From positions 186,001 through 250,000 of the forward strand of contig JAJKFJ010022100.1 in the NCBI GenBank assembly GCA_027382625.1: a stretch of DNA of 64,000 nt, read 5' to 3'. Origin of the DNA: Tetmemena sp. SeJ-2015. Taxonomy: Eukaryota; Ciliophora; Spirotrichea; Sporadotrichida; Oxytrichidae. The translations under genes and the position numbers were made by a program. Position 1 is the stretch's first letter, and each line of letters starts with the position of its first letter. The notes below the pieces were generated by a model. It had not been told where the DNA came from. It searched no databases and saw only the letters and a program-made list of their open reading frames with translations. Positions 24,201-36,500 of the stretch are shown piece after piece.

Positions 24201-26379
24201 GACTACCTTATAAATGACTTTTTGGGTTTAAAGCCAACTTGAAGCAAAATAGTTGTTTTGAACTTGGCCTACTCCAACAAAAGAAATATTTTCTGAGTGC
24301 AAGGATTTCCCAGTTTGCAGAATTATTTTTAAGTTAAAGCAAAGACCTTAAATAGAAATTGAGAAAAGTAGGGTTTTTCCCAGAAGTGATCATTACTGAT
24401 TCAAACCGACTTAGAAAATTTCTAATAAATTTACTCTCAAAGCTTTTAAATACACCAATGAGGGGTTTGCAAAATTTATGCTAAAAAGTCTCTCTCTTCC
24501 TTTTAAATCTAGTTGAGAATCTTAAATACTTTTTTTTTGGGATTGGGAGGGGGAAATTGAGGCTGAGCATTTGAATAGCATTTTCAGGCTTTAATAAATT
24601 TGGGAAAAAAGCTTAATAAATATGGATGTGGTTTGGGGCTAACTATTGTTAAAAATTTAGTGGAAGCCATGAATGGTAAAATCTCAGTTAATTCTCTTGT
24701 GAACAAAGGATCCTTATTTACAGTAGAACTGCCTCATTTAGCTGATTCTGATAATATTAAGTAAAATCGAGATTTTAGTCTTAAGAAAAGAAGGAAGATA
24801 GATTTTAATTTTCTAATTATGACTAATTTTATGATTCAAAAAACTAAAAAAAATTTAGCTTACTCAAAGCATTTTAAAACCCTAAGAAAGGAAAGAATTA
24901 AAAAAATCTTTTTTTAAAAAAAAAAAAAACTGTCTCAAATAGTTTTCAAAAAACTTGAATGAAGCTTGAAAATTTTTGCCATTAAACGATACGTATTTCA
25001 TGAAGGAATAATAAAAATCAATTGAAGGAATGGATGATTTTTAAAAGTTTAAAAAAGTTTTAGTTTGGAAAAATATCCAATTATTTTTTTTTCTTATTTC
25101 CAAAAAAAATAAATTTTAAGAAAAAAAAATTTATTATTATTATAGAAATAATCTCTTATAAGGTTTCAAGCTTAAAATAAGTTTTAGAAAAAGGGGGGAT
25201 TAATTTTTAAATTTGGAAAAATAAAATTTAAAATTTTTTCCTTTAATTAATTTATTACCTTTTTAATTTAAAAAAAGAATTATATTCCAACGTCTTTCAA
25301 TTTGAACGTTTATTTTATATCTGAATATCTTAAGTTCCTTGATGTATTTCTGATCTTTTGGACAAATTAAGGAGCCAATATCTTCTTACCAAATAATTGG
25401 TAAATTAAAATAAGAATTAATGGATTAAAAGTTTTGAACCTAATTTTGATATTCAATTTTCGATCGATGTCAGTTGGCAAAAAATGCTTTCAAAAATTTG
25501 CTATGCTACACTTTTGAGATATTTATTCCAATCATCAAGCTAATCTCACCAATATTAAGAGCTGATGACGATCTCTTTAACTTAATAAATGTAAATAAGC
25601 TAATTGAAGTGTGGATTGGGAACACAATTATTAAATTAAAATAGTGGTATACCAGTTGATCGGCATTCATCTTCATCTTTACATAAGGGCCTTAAATATA
25701 AAAATAGTTTAAGCATTATATTTATTAACAAAATATACATAGGATATATATATATCGTTATCTTAACTAGTACGATAAGTGCTTAATTTTGAAAAAAATG
25801 ATTTATAATTTACATTCCTAAAATTTTATTTTACTTACTTAAGGAATATTTATAAAATTTGCATATTTTAACTCTTAAATTCTAATTTAAAAATATATTA
25901 ATTGCAGTAAATTATCTTTTTTACAAAGATTTAAGATTGAATTTATTTATTGCAGTCTCTATTTAACTAATTATTTATCTATAGCGCTTGAGGGCCTGCT
26001 AAATCAACTTGGATGAAATAATATTTTATAGTTTGGAGTGACTTAAATAACTAAAGCCTTCAATGGGAAGCAAGCTCTTGAAATATTCAACTAGTCCCTG
26101 ACTTAACTATCCTAGTCAGATAAGTAGAGCACAACATTTTCTTTAGTAATCCATAAATATATTTAAATCCTGGACAACCACATGCCAGTAATGAATGGAA
26201 TAGATGCGGGAGTCATGATAAGCAATACTATCAAGAATAACAATGCCAAATGTAAATTATGCCTACTAAGTGGAGATATACATGAGAGTATAGATGAGGA
26301 AGTGATGGAGGCTTTTGACTAAATGCTCATGAAGCCCATATCATAAAAAGCTTTGGCAGAGCTTGTCAAATAATTATGA
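15216..26379 (+). CDS. HK2: membrane hybrid histidine kinase, IES-interrupted (type B)
   Basis: Start ATG 15216 gives MTQTVSNFEHKVLQQQ. Joining at pointer CAGCA reaches SEFSSKRLS. The membrane block joins at the 8-bp pointer CCTCAGAT (16401-16408 and 16448-16455) to read QLPQIYILASVWIGYPFALL. The linker FSRSWGLRDRQQFKQKIDQI...FFNSIIKSHHDILIVTQ is intact at 17757-17895. HisKA (AHEFRNPLN) is near 20642-20729, HATPase about 24,370-24,770, and REC about 25,555-26,379 (LDNHMPVMNGID, LLSGD, MKPISQKAL), stop TGA 26377-26379. The N-O IES is swollen to about 3.4 kb by two transposons. The HATPase stretch (24.2-24.7 kb) carries many homopolymer-type differences that look like poor consensus, so its integrity is unclear. 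The predicted role is a sensor kinase in phosphorelay. Confidence 0.75.
15425..15635. repeat. Dispersed AGTAAAG repeat, longest copy
   Basis: It begins AGTAAAGTAAAGTAAAATTT and ends near GCTGGGATCTTTCTAG. It lies in the first IES of HK2. Related copies are at 17244-17335, 28026-28138 and 41143-41325. No coding potential is seen. It could be a short non-autonomous element. Confidence 0.55.
16401..16447 (+). other. HK2 IES with 8-bp pointer CCTCAGAT
   Basis: CCTCAGAT occurs at 16401-16408 and 16448-16455. Removing one copy plus the AT-rich spacer (47 bp in all) gives DQLPQIYILASVWIGYP in frame. HK4 has the same 8-bp pair at the same site (40587 and 40636). HK5 shows a shortened pair TCAGAT. 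Confidence 0.75.
17228..17639. mobile_element. TATAG-ended element inside an HK2 IES, with nested repeat
   Basis: Homologous to 8623-9034, starting TATAGCTGAGAATTTAA. It sits between the module ending DADKHE and the module starting VQETWS, where HK3-HK5 have only short spacers. An AGTAAAG repeat of about 92 bp is inserted near its left end, flanked by similar GAGAATTTAA/GAGATTTAA. Confidence 0.5.
17244..17335. repeat. Dispersed AGTAAAG repeat, nested copy
   Basis: AAAGTAAAGTAAAGTAAAAT followed by the AATAATAATCAATTTC block shared with the copies at 15425, 28026 and 41143. It is inserted in the TATAG-ended element. Confidence 0.5.
20744..21775. mobile_element. 1.0 kb TIR element, GATGAATACG family, copy d
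   Basis: The left end reads TGATTAATACGAATGCTTTA and the right end (inverted) GGTGAATATGAATTCTTTAT. Both match the 1.3 kb element at 9723 for about 50 bp, including the inner TCTTAAATAAC block. It lies in the HisKA-proximal IES (pointer AAATG) of HK2, directly beside the 2.3 kb element. Overlapping frames of 63-85 codons exist inside, but I recognise no transposase motif. Confidence 0.6.
22990..23252 (-). CDS. ORF 2 of the 2.3 kb element, unknown, 3' end unclear
   Basis: ATG at 23252 opens MPKKKIVRKSSEQQNPHAEA, with QKLVKRKK further on. It is a basic, lysine-rich start followed by a hydrophilic stretch. It runs leftward into a block of poor-looking consensus, so the end given is approximate. 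No family is recognised. Confidence 0.35.
23286..23552 (-). CDS. ORF 1 of the 2.3 kb element, unknown
   Basis: 88 codons from MTIHFSGTKSRVGF to ...KRNINGAG, ending TGA. It is basic and contains FFHFEDKQSLHMAITIKPSF. It is less AT-rich than the surrounding DNA and lies inside the long-inverted-repeat element, so it is probably an element gene. A second frame over its 3' part (KKLWMKAKEISMVLGEKTVI) is also open and could be the true continuation after a frameshift. I do not recognise a family. Confidence 0.4.
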   Translation of the reverse strand: MTIHFSGTKSRVGFINRYVLFFHFEDKQSLHMAITIKPSFGELTKEYFNSSRYNGQKVLTNLKLHSPASQIHNEKALDEGKRNINGAG

Positions 26380-26564
26380 ATTGTATAAGGAATAAGAACT
26401 TAGAGCAATTCAGACTATTAAGATACATACGAATAAAAATATTTTTCTTAAATTTATTAAGCAGAAATAATTTGCGAAGATTAATTAGTTTAATGCCAGA
26501 TTTCAATGTTTGAGAAGTTTAAATGCTTTAGAAAACTAAAATTATGATAAAATATAAATAAATA
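26380..26564. other. HK2 3' flank
   Basis: AT-rich spacer with TTCTTAAATTTATTAAGCAGAAA, which matches the HK4 3' flank (47,540-47,580) and not the HK1/HK3/HK5 flanks. It supports the type B grouping. Confidence 0.45.
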
Positions 26565-27449
26565 GGGGGGGGGACATAAGTGCACCTCCCCCCCATTTTA
26601 TGGTCAAAATAGCCCAAAAATCATCCATATCGGCCAAAATGGGCCAAAAATGCCAAAAAATTAAGAGGTTTTGACCTTAGAAATTTCCTTGAGGGTCAAA
26701 TTTCATGATTTAATTTTTTCAAAATTTTTATTTTTTGTTATTAAGTCTATTTTGATGAATACTTTAATGTTTTTGGGACCCCATCTCCTTTTAATTACTG
26801 AATCACATTTGAACCCCATATATATTCTTTTTTCAAAACAGTGAGCCTAAGAAAATGATTATCAAAAATAGTTGGAACTAGTTCTGCAATTGATTTCCAA
26901 GAAGTTTATATGCTATTATCAAAATCGTAAAAAAAGCTTGCTATCTTTTATAAAATAGAATTAGCCAGACCTTCTCTTTTTTAAAGTCAGAGTAAGAAAC
27001 CAAATACTGCAATAGATGAATTTATCTTGCCTTTGAACTTAACTTGCCATATTCTTCTTAAGTAAATAAATTCGAGGAAAGATTTCTTTATGTTGGAAGG
27101 ACTTCAAAAAACTGCAATATTTATAAATACTGATGGCTAATTTAACTTATATATAGCCTCTATTTGTGGCTAATATTGTAGAATTTGCTGGTACTGATCA
27201 AGTATCTACCTAAATTTGCCCCATATTATTTTAAAACTATTATTTTAATGGTAAATTTGACTTGAAACATATTTTTCGAGAATTTTTGGAAAAAATTTAA
27301 ATCATGAAATTTGACCCTCAAGGAAATTTCGAAGGTCAAAAACTCTTAATTTTTTGGCATTTTTGGCCCATTTCGGCCTATATGGACGATTTTTTGGACG
27401 ATTTTGACCATAAAAAGGGGGGGAGGTGCACTTCCGTCCCCCCCCCCTC
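26565..27449. mobile_element. Poly-G-ended TIR element, copy 1 (8-bp TSD)
   Basis: It starts with a G run then ACATAAGTGCACCTCC and ends with the inverted form and a C run. The terminal inverted repeats are about 150 bp. It is flanked by AATAAATA on both sides (26557-26564 and 27450-27457). A second copy with the same ends and similar interior lies at 42384-43247. 8-bp duplications are typical of hAT and related superfamilies. No transposase is visible, so it is non-autonomous. It lies between HK2 and HK3. Confidence 0.8.
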
Positions 27450-27597
27450 AATAAATAGTATAAATCACACTTGAAAGTATTGAATATATAATGCAATTAT
27501 AAAAGCAAGTTTTAATAAAAAAAAGAGCAATTTCAAATAGACCTTACACTCGTTAAACTTATCAAGTAATTAATTATAAACTGATTTATAAATAACA

Positions 27598-30500
27598 ATG
27601 AGAAAATCTGCCTCAAACAAGGAGCACATAGTACAGCATTTTATAATCAGAAAATATTATAGTTATCAATTTATTAATTCGTAGAATTTATTTTTTAATT
27701 AAATGAAAGAGATTCATTTGGTTTTTATTTACAGCAATCCGAATTAAGCTGTAAGAGACTTTCAAAAGATTTGAATCAAGAAATATATGACTTGGAGGAA
27801 AAAAACTCTGAATCCTAAGAATAAAAAAATACCAATAACCTTAATGATGATTCAACTCTCTAACTTTGATATTTTTGAAAACTTTAATTATTTTTTGCAT
27901 AGGAAAGCTAATGACAAAGGTCTATTCTAGCTCTGAAATAAATTTCCTTTCTCAGAGATTTAAGGACGCAAATCTGGAACGAGAATACTCAAAAAATTTT
28001 CAGCCAGAGATCATTCGATAAAATAGTAAGTAAAGTAAAGTAAAAGTAAAATTTAGGGAATATAAATAATAATCAATTTAAAAACTAGCACTTATTCAGT
28101 ACTAGTTAATAAATCGTATTACTATCCTATGAAAAGTTCGATAAAATAAATAATTCGCTTAGCTATGATATTTTGCTTTCTGCAATTTATTATAGTGAAG
28201 AATCTAAAGGAAAATTAAAGGTGTTTTCTTATTGAAATAGAAGCTGTTCGAGTCTTAGTAGGGTTTCCCATATTTAATTCGTTTTAATTTGATATATCTC
28301 TAAATTTAAAATGAGGAGCTTTAAAGAACTAAGGATAACAGTAGCAGCAATCAAAACCACTTTTTGCGACAGCACTCAGACACCATTGAAAAAGTCAAGG
28401 CTAAGATCCAGGACAAGGAGACAACCAAAAACAAAGAAAATGAAAAGATAATTTCAGAGATCAAGAAACAATACCAGAATAAACACAAAAATGAACACTT
28501 TTGACAACATCAGATCAATTTAAGATGGCAAAGAACTAAAACAACCCTTACCTACTATAACTTTCAAAACCAATCTACTCTACAACTTTAAAAAGAAATA
28601 TACCAAGACTTAAAGATGAAGACTATCAGCAGAAGTAACTAAACTAAGGGTCTTCACGAAGATTTGCATATTAATGAGTCCACCATTAAAAAATTAAAAG
28701 CATCATATTATTTAAACAGCTATATATTATAAATCTCTTTTTTTTAAAGTTGATCTCTACTAGATCAGTTTCCTACAACTGACTATTTTGCATTAAATTC
28801 TGTATTATATATGAAATAAATAAAAATTCTTTGTCACATCTTATCTGATTTATAGCTTCTTTGTCTCGCCATTAAAACAAAATGCTGATTATGGGTAGCT
28901 GCCTCAGATATATCATTTTAAAAGTATCAAATAATTTGTTAGTAAAAATTAAGATATATATCTTGGCGAGTGTATGGATGGGCTACCCCCTCATTTTATT
29001 AGTGATGTGCTGGAAGATTCCTTTTTTTGCTTAATTCTATGGCTATATTTAGATGATTTGCTTTAGCATAATTACCTACGAAGGGCTGATGAGATACCCT
29101 AATTTCATTAGCTTAAATGACTAAATTTAATTGAAAATTTGACTTAGGAGTACTCGGCTTGATCCTAAATGTAACTTAATTTCCATAATAGCTTAGATTT
29201 AATTAAATATTTAGATGAAATAATTGATGAGGAATATATTATGTGGGGGAGAGGCTAGTTAAATGCTGATCTTAATCAATATCTTTTTTTTAGAAATTCA
29301 AAAAATGTCTAAAATTCTTTCCTTCCTGCAGCAATAAATTCTGAGTGCAGATTAATATATTCTTGTGTATCAGAAAAGAAGAAGTAATACTTAAACCTAA
29401 AGTTATCGGAGATATTTATAAATAAATATAAATTTCCTCTTAAGGGATTTAACAAATCTTTATTATACTTAAGCTTACAATAAGTTAAGAAGATATAAAT
29501 TACATATTGGTTCATTAAATTATTATATAGATTTTTTTAATAGATTATTATCCATTTTTGTAACTGTTTCGGTCACATGTAGCTGCAAAAAATGGCTTCT
29601 CATCACTATCAAATTTTAAAAATAAATGTATATCTCAGGTTGCTTAATATATTTCGCCTGCAGATAAACATAGCACATATAGTTTATTTTTAATTTTTCA
29701 ATTTCATAACTAAATAATATTACAGGTTTAAGAAATATGGAACGCCAGTGATAAATAAGTAGCAATAAAATAACTGTCTCAAGTCGTTATAAGATTTTTC
29801 ATTATCTATACAGTCTTAAATGAAAATAAATTAACTAAATTCTCCCGATTTTGGGGGTAGAGAGACAGACAGCAGTTTAAATAAAAAATAGACCAAATAT
29901 AGATGGTGAAGTTCTTTAACTCCATTATAAAATCTCACCACGATATTCTCATAGTCACCCAGGGAGAGGATGTAATATTGTACGTTGAGCCCCGATTTTT
30001 CACTCCTGGCTAGGAAGCCAGCTTGTAGAATTAGTAGCCACTGTTTTAAGTCTTTTTACTGAACTTTAGAGAAGTGGCTTAAAATAATACATCCATAATT
30101 GATATATTGAGGAAAAAAAATTCCCTATAATTGTGAGATTTAATAAATCTGTTAAATTGCCTTTGTTTGAGAAATTTTTATAACAATACGGCAATGAGCG
30201 CTTACAGTACCAAGTTTGAACACAGATGACAAGAGATTCGTCCTCGTTCGTCCAGGCCTTACAGAAGCAAACTCAAAAGTTTTTTGAAAAATCGGGGCTG
30301 AACTTATAATATTGCTGCTTATTTAATTTTCAATAAAATTCATTTAAATAGGATAAATTTAAATAGTGAAGCCTTACTTAATTCAATGAAATACTTTTAT
30401 ATAACTATTCTATTATGCATTAAAAGTATTTTTGATAATCTTAGGATTCTTGAATTATTATTTTGAGAATATTTTACAACGAGCACGCCAAAAAATTATT

Positions 30501-33500
30501 GGAGAATATTTAAGAAGAGTAGGATAGTAGCCAAATAAACATTTCTCCAAGGATTTAAGAAGATAATCCTAGTATTGAATTATAAATATAAAGAGCTCTG
30601 TCATTGATAAAAAAAGATTAACAACAACAAGAACAAGAGAAATTTTAGAATATTCAGCGCAAATTCCATTATTTATTTTCCGCCGTTCAGATATAAGTTT
30701 AATAAAATTTAATATCAAATTAGATAATCATGAGTCCTCTATTTATTTTTCTTATTTATTTAGAAAATAGTTTAAAAATTGCTGGTCGATTTATTGAAAA
30801 TAGAGGCTCTGCAATTTAATTTTCTTATTTCATTAGAAAATACTTTTTCAAAATTGCTGGTCGTTTTTTAATAAATTAATATTTTTAAATGTTTCATAAG
30901 AAAGAATAACATACAAAATTTTCAACTCTATTAATTAAGGATGATTTTTTATTTAAAAATTAAAAATGCATTTAATTAATCTGATCAGCTTAAAGATCTA
31001 CATTAAAGCAATATTTAATAAGTTAAAAATGGAAGCCTCTTAAATTAGAATAGTTAAAAGGATATTTCTGAAAATATTTAAAATGGATTATATACAGCTT
31101 GGGATTACGTCAAATCTTCATCTTTGATTGGCTCATCACTTGATAAGAACTTAAATGGAATCCTATAATTTTTTGCATGAAAGGAATAATTTAATTTTTT
31201 TGGTTTTTTTATGGTCTTTATTAAAATTAAATCATGAGAAGATATGTTAACAAAGAGGTAAAGTTAGTAAGTCAGAAAAAAAAATTAGAAAATATCAACA
31301 CTGCCATTTCTAATTTTAAACATATATATTCATCAAGATATTCCTATATATTAAACGGTAATTAAAAATAGTTAATTTTAAGTCGCACTTACATATTCTA
31401 ATAGGTAAGATAATATTATTTATTTATAGAATCCCATTCTATTCAACCAATAAAGATAAACACAGCTTAAAATTATTATTTATTCATATAAATTCTAATT
31501 TAAATTGATTATTGAAAATTAATGATATAGTATATCATATTATAAGTCAGTAATTAAAATACTGGAATAATTATTTCTTTAAATTATATAAGAAATATAA
31601 AACACAGCAAATACCAAATAACTTTCTAAGAGATAAAATCTAGCAGCTAAGTATTTCGAGTGACTACAATTTAAGATGTCACTCTCAAAATGATTTTAGA
31701 AAAATAGACAAACCTTATCAAATATAAAAGCATGGCCTTTGCTAAGCCGCACATGAATTCAGAAACCCTTTAAATGAAATATATCATATTAGTATTGTAT
31801 TTAAAAATGCAATTACTAACTCCCTCTCTCTCATTCAAAGGGAGAATCTAAGTGAGTTCAATGATCAGTATTTGAATGTTGCCCTTACTAGTTCAAAGCT
31901 AATGACTCACCTTATAAATGACATTTTGGATTAAAGCCAACTTGAAGCGAAATAGTTAGTCTTGAACTTAGAGCCTACTCCAACTAAAGAAATATTTTCT
32001 GAGTGCAAGGATTTACTCCAGTTTGCAGAATTATTTTTAAGCTTAAAGCAAAGACCTAGAAATAGAAATTGAAGTGAGCAGAGATTTTCCAGAAGTGATA
32101 ATAACTGATTCAAACCGACTTAGATAAATTCTCATAAACCTTCTCTCAAACGCTATTAAATACACCAATGAGGGGTTTGTGAAAATTTATGCTAAGAAGT
32201 CTCTCTCTTCCATTTAAATCTCCGTTGAGAAATTTAAATTGTTTTAAGTGAGGATTCGGGTGTGGGAATTGAGGCTGAGTACTTGAATAGCATTTTCTAG
32301 GCGTTTAATAAGGTAATGAGAAAAAGAGAGTTAAATAAATATGGATGTGGTTTGGGGCTAACTATTGTTAAAAATTTAGTTGAAGCCATGAATGGCAAAA
32401 TCTCTGTTCATTCAGTACTTAATAAAGGAACTTAATTCACAGTTGAGCTCCCTATTTTATCTGAGCCCAAAATTAGCAATAAAAAGAAAAGCTCAAGCCC
32501 CAAGAAAAGAAGGAAGATAAATTTTTAATTCATTAACTTTCTAAGTATATTTTTTATTTTAAAATCAGCTAAAACTTGAACTTACAAATTGTTTTACAAA
32601 GGCTGAGTAATATAAAGGATCCAGGTAACTATCTTATTGTAGAGGAAATAAAAAGCATCTTGAATGTTCCTCTAACTCTTTGAATGAGAGTTGTGGTGAA
32701 ATCTCCCCCACAAAAGATGAGCAAATTACAAAGAATCTATAAATATCGAATGAGGGTCTGGAATATTTTTAATAAGTCTAAATAAATTATTATTCAGCTT
32801 AGAAATCGAATCTCCAGTTATTTATTTTCATTGTCAAAATAAGATGATTTTCAACTAGAAAATACTTTGCATCCTAATTAATGCCCAGGATTAAGCAACC
32901 AAAGTAAATTAAGGGTTCTCATAGCCTTATTTAATTTAATTTTAGTAGAAATTTTTGAAAAGCAATTTGAATCGAAAGTATAATTGTTTAATTGACAAAG
33001 GCGTTTTGAAATTCATTATTAATTTATTCCAAAATTTAATTTAAACATCTAATTAATTTTTTTTATTAAATTCTCTTTAACTTAATAATGTAAATTTTAA
33101 TTTAATATCAAATAATATAAAATTAATTATACCAACTTTTATTGATAAGGAAGTGTCTTATTCTCAGATTTAAAATCTAAATTCTACATCTAAATGAATA
33201 AGTTAGTGTATAATAATTCTATATTATGGAAATTGCTAGCAAGATCAAAAATAAGTGAATGCCAGTCTCTATGTTTTCAGTATGGTCTAAATAATAGATT
33301 ATTAAATTTGCAGCTTAAAATCGAAATGCCAAGCTTTTAATATTTTCATTATGCTGAAAATAGTAGTATGTAGATTATCATAAAGGTAAGTAAAAAGTAA
33401 GTTAGCAGTTAATTATGCCAGTATTAAGAACTAAAGTATATTAAGAGTCTCAGTAGTAGTAGTATTAATTTGTATGTGCTGAGAGATAGCTGTGTTATAT

Positions 33501-36500
33501 AAATACAAAAGTTTAAAATTTAACCCCTAATTGAATAAAAAATTAATACCCAAATCGGTAATGTTTAAAAATTTAATTGATAGTTTTAATTAAAATGGAC
33601 CCCCTTTAAAACCCAAAAAATAATTAATTTTAAAAATTTTAAAAAAAATGGGTTAATTAATTCTTTAATCCCTTATAATCATTTTGAGTTTTAAAGGAAA
33701 TTTCAAAAATAACCTAACCCCTAAAACCGTTTTAAATTTACTTAAGGTAGGATGTAGTCACCCTTTTTCAGTAGTAATAGCCAGTTCTCAACACCCAACT
33801 CCATCGAAAAAAATTTAAAAATCCCCAGCGCGCACTATGCTCTCGCTTTTGAAAGTTGCAGATGAAAAATTTAAAGGATTTTGCAGCTGTTCCTCATCGC
33901 ACTTCTAAAGTTTCAAGATGTGCCATTTTTTAATTTATTGATCCTCAAAACTCTTCCCACTAAGCGCACTTCATTTTTGGAGTGGGCCCCGCGAAGATCT
34001 TCCATAGATATTTTCCCTTATCTCAAATCTCCCCCGTAGACTGAAAGCAAACATCTTTTGTTGAAATGGCAAAACAAACAAAACTGTGAATCGATTTAAA
34101 GCGCTTATAAAACTTATAAAAATTTAATTATAATAATCTAAAATATATTTACACGTTTGGGGGGTGGGGGAAAGGGGGGGGGGGGAATGGGGTTTGAATT
34201 TGTATGTCTGACGAAGCTGTTTTTTCACAAAACCCAACTTCATGAAGAAAGTTGGTAAAAAAAAGCAAATAACATAGAAGTTTACGAGTAGAAATAAATA
34301 AAACTAAAAGTGCTTTACTTGCAGGAATCAGCGAAGACTCAGGCTTAAAAGCTTATGTCCTTCATCCTCTCTCTATCAAAAAAAAGCAGTATGTTGCTTT
34401 CCTTAAGAAGCTCAAAAGGGGAAGATCACAGCCGGTGAGATCGTTCTACTCTTTGGGAAAACCTCAGCTACACAAGAAAAAGGAAGCGAAGAAGGCATAC
34501 CCTGAGTTGAACACCCTTTTCCGAAATTCCCCCCAATACTCCCAAAAGTTCAACGGCATTGAGTTTTACGGGAAAATTAGTTAAGGGACACAAAAGAAGC
34601 TGCTGCTCAATCACTTGATCATGATTAACTACCCGATACAAAGGTTTTAATAGTGAGTATTTTTTTTAAGGGAGAGTGGAAGAAGAGAAGAAAAAGTTAT
34701 TTGCAAAGATAAGGTAGATTGAATATTTAGGAAAAGTTTTTAAGTTTTAAATTTTAAGGGCTTAAGTCACTTTTGTTTAAATTTTGGGAAAAAGGGGAAT
34801 TCTTAAGGGGGTTCCTTTTTTCCCCTTTCTTTTGGGGGCCAGAGGGACCTAGTTTTCCTCATCTTCAAAACCTGCCCCCGCATTATTGCATCTCGTCGTC
34901 CCAAATTTTTGTATAGTGATAGGGGTTTTGCTCACCTCGATGCTTGTATTTAGCTTCCTTTGCTCTGAATCCCTTTGCTCCCCCCTTTCCATTAAGTAGT
35001 TTGCCAGTCCCGGGTTTTTCTCTACACAGTTAAACTCTAAAATTTTCCAAGAGAAGTGGGATACTTCTGAAGCTGCCCCAACCATTCTTTCGCGATAACT
35101 ATTCCTTGCTTTTTTTGGGTCGTTCTCCTCTAATTTTAAGAATCTTTTCCCTTTGTGTGCATTTTCATGATCTCTTTGGGGGTACCCCGCACAAAAAGTA
35201 GAAAGGGGACCCCAAAAAAAGAACCTTCGTTTTTGGAAAATTGTTTGGGGTTTTTCCTTGTTGGGGAAGGAATAGAGCAACCCCCGGGTCTCCCATCGCA
35301 TCGTAAATTACATATTAGTGACTGAAAATCTCAGGATATTTTGGGGGATCCCCATCATTTTGGGACATCGATTTTTTGAGAAAATTCGTAGCAAAACCCA
35401 AGCAGAATGAGAGATAAATATGGAGCTATCTTAAAAAAATAAATAAGAAAGATGAAGAACATCAATAACTGAAATTTTTTGCACTCTGAAAGTTCTCTTG
35501 ATCTTGCACCCAGGCAACAGCATAATAATAAAAGTGGCGGGCTCTTTTAAAAATTTAAAATTTTTAATTTTTAAATGGCAACCCAAACCCAGCTAAGGAA
35601 AACAAGTTTTCAACCCTTTGCAAAAAACAAGTAAAAATAAAAGTTCGGAACAGCAAAAAAAAAAAGATGCTGTGTGACTAAGTGCAAGGTAGAGCTCTCT
35701 GAACCAAGAGTTGAGAAGTCGGTGGGGGGTTTTAAAAATATCGACCCGATGCTCCTCTTGTTGCTGTTCCCGGATCAATGAGGAGAAAAAAACTTTTTGG
35801 GAAAGCGAGTAATGGGCAACGACAGTTTGAATATCCTCAAAGCCTCAAGCCAAAGGAAGCCCCCTCAGACAAAACCCAAGATCTATATGAAACATTTGAA
35901 AGTGGACGGGCGCTATCCTTGCTAAAATTGTGAGCAGACATTTCCTCTGCTTTTTCCCCCAAAAACAATGGAGAAGAAGCACATTTGGGTGAAATTTGTA
36001 ATTGAGGGTAAAGAAAATTTAAAAAAATGGGCCAGTAAAAGGCAAGCACGATACCTTGACAAGGTTCAACTAAAAAAGGAAGCAAGAGGAGAAGGAAAAG
36101 GAAGATTGGGTTCAGAATCAGAAGCCTTAAATTTTTTGGGGTTCAGGTTTTAAAATTTTAGCTAGCTCAAAGCAAGAGTCCATGCTTGAGAGTTGTAACT
36201 TTGGGGGGAGTGTGTTTAAAATTACCTCCCCCTTGCTGATTTCGAAGCGAAGAACCCCCAATTTATACAAGAAGAGTATGCTTACAAGATCTTCCCTTAC
36301 GAATACCCTTTTAAAAAAAGGGAAAAGAGGGTCTTGAGTTTGCGAACGAACTGAAGTGTTTTAGAGAAGCGAGGGACAAAAAAAGAAATACGTTCTTCAT
36401 CTTGCTTGGGGTTCTTTTTCGATCATGATTACATCGCCAAATTTGCCTTCCTAAATGGGAATCCCCTAAGAGAATTTTTCAGCACGAGGCGCAACAAGTC

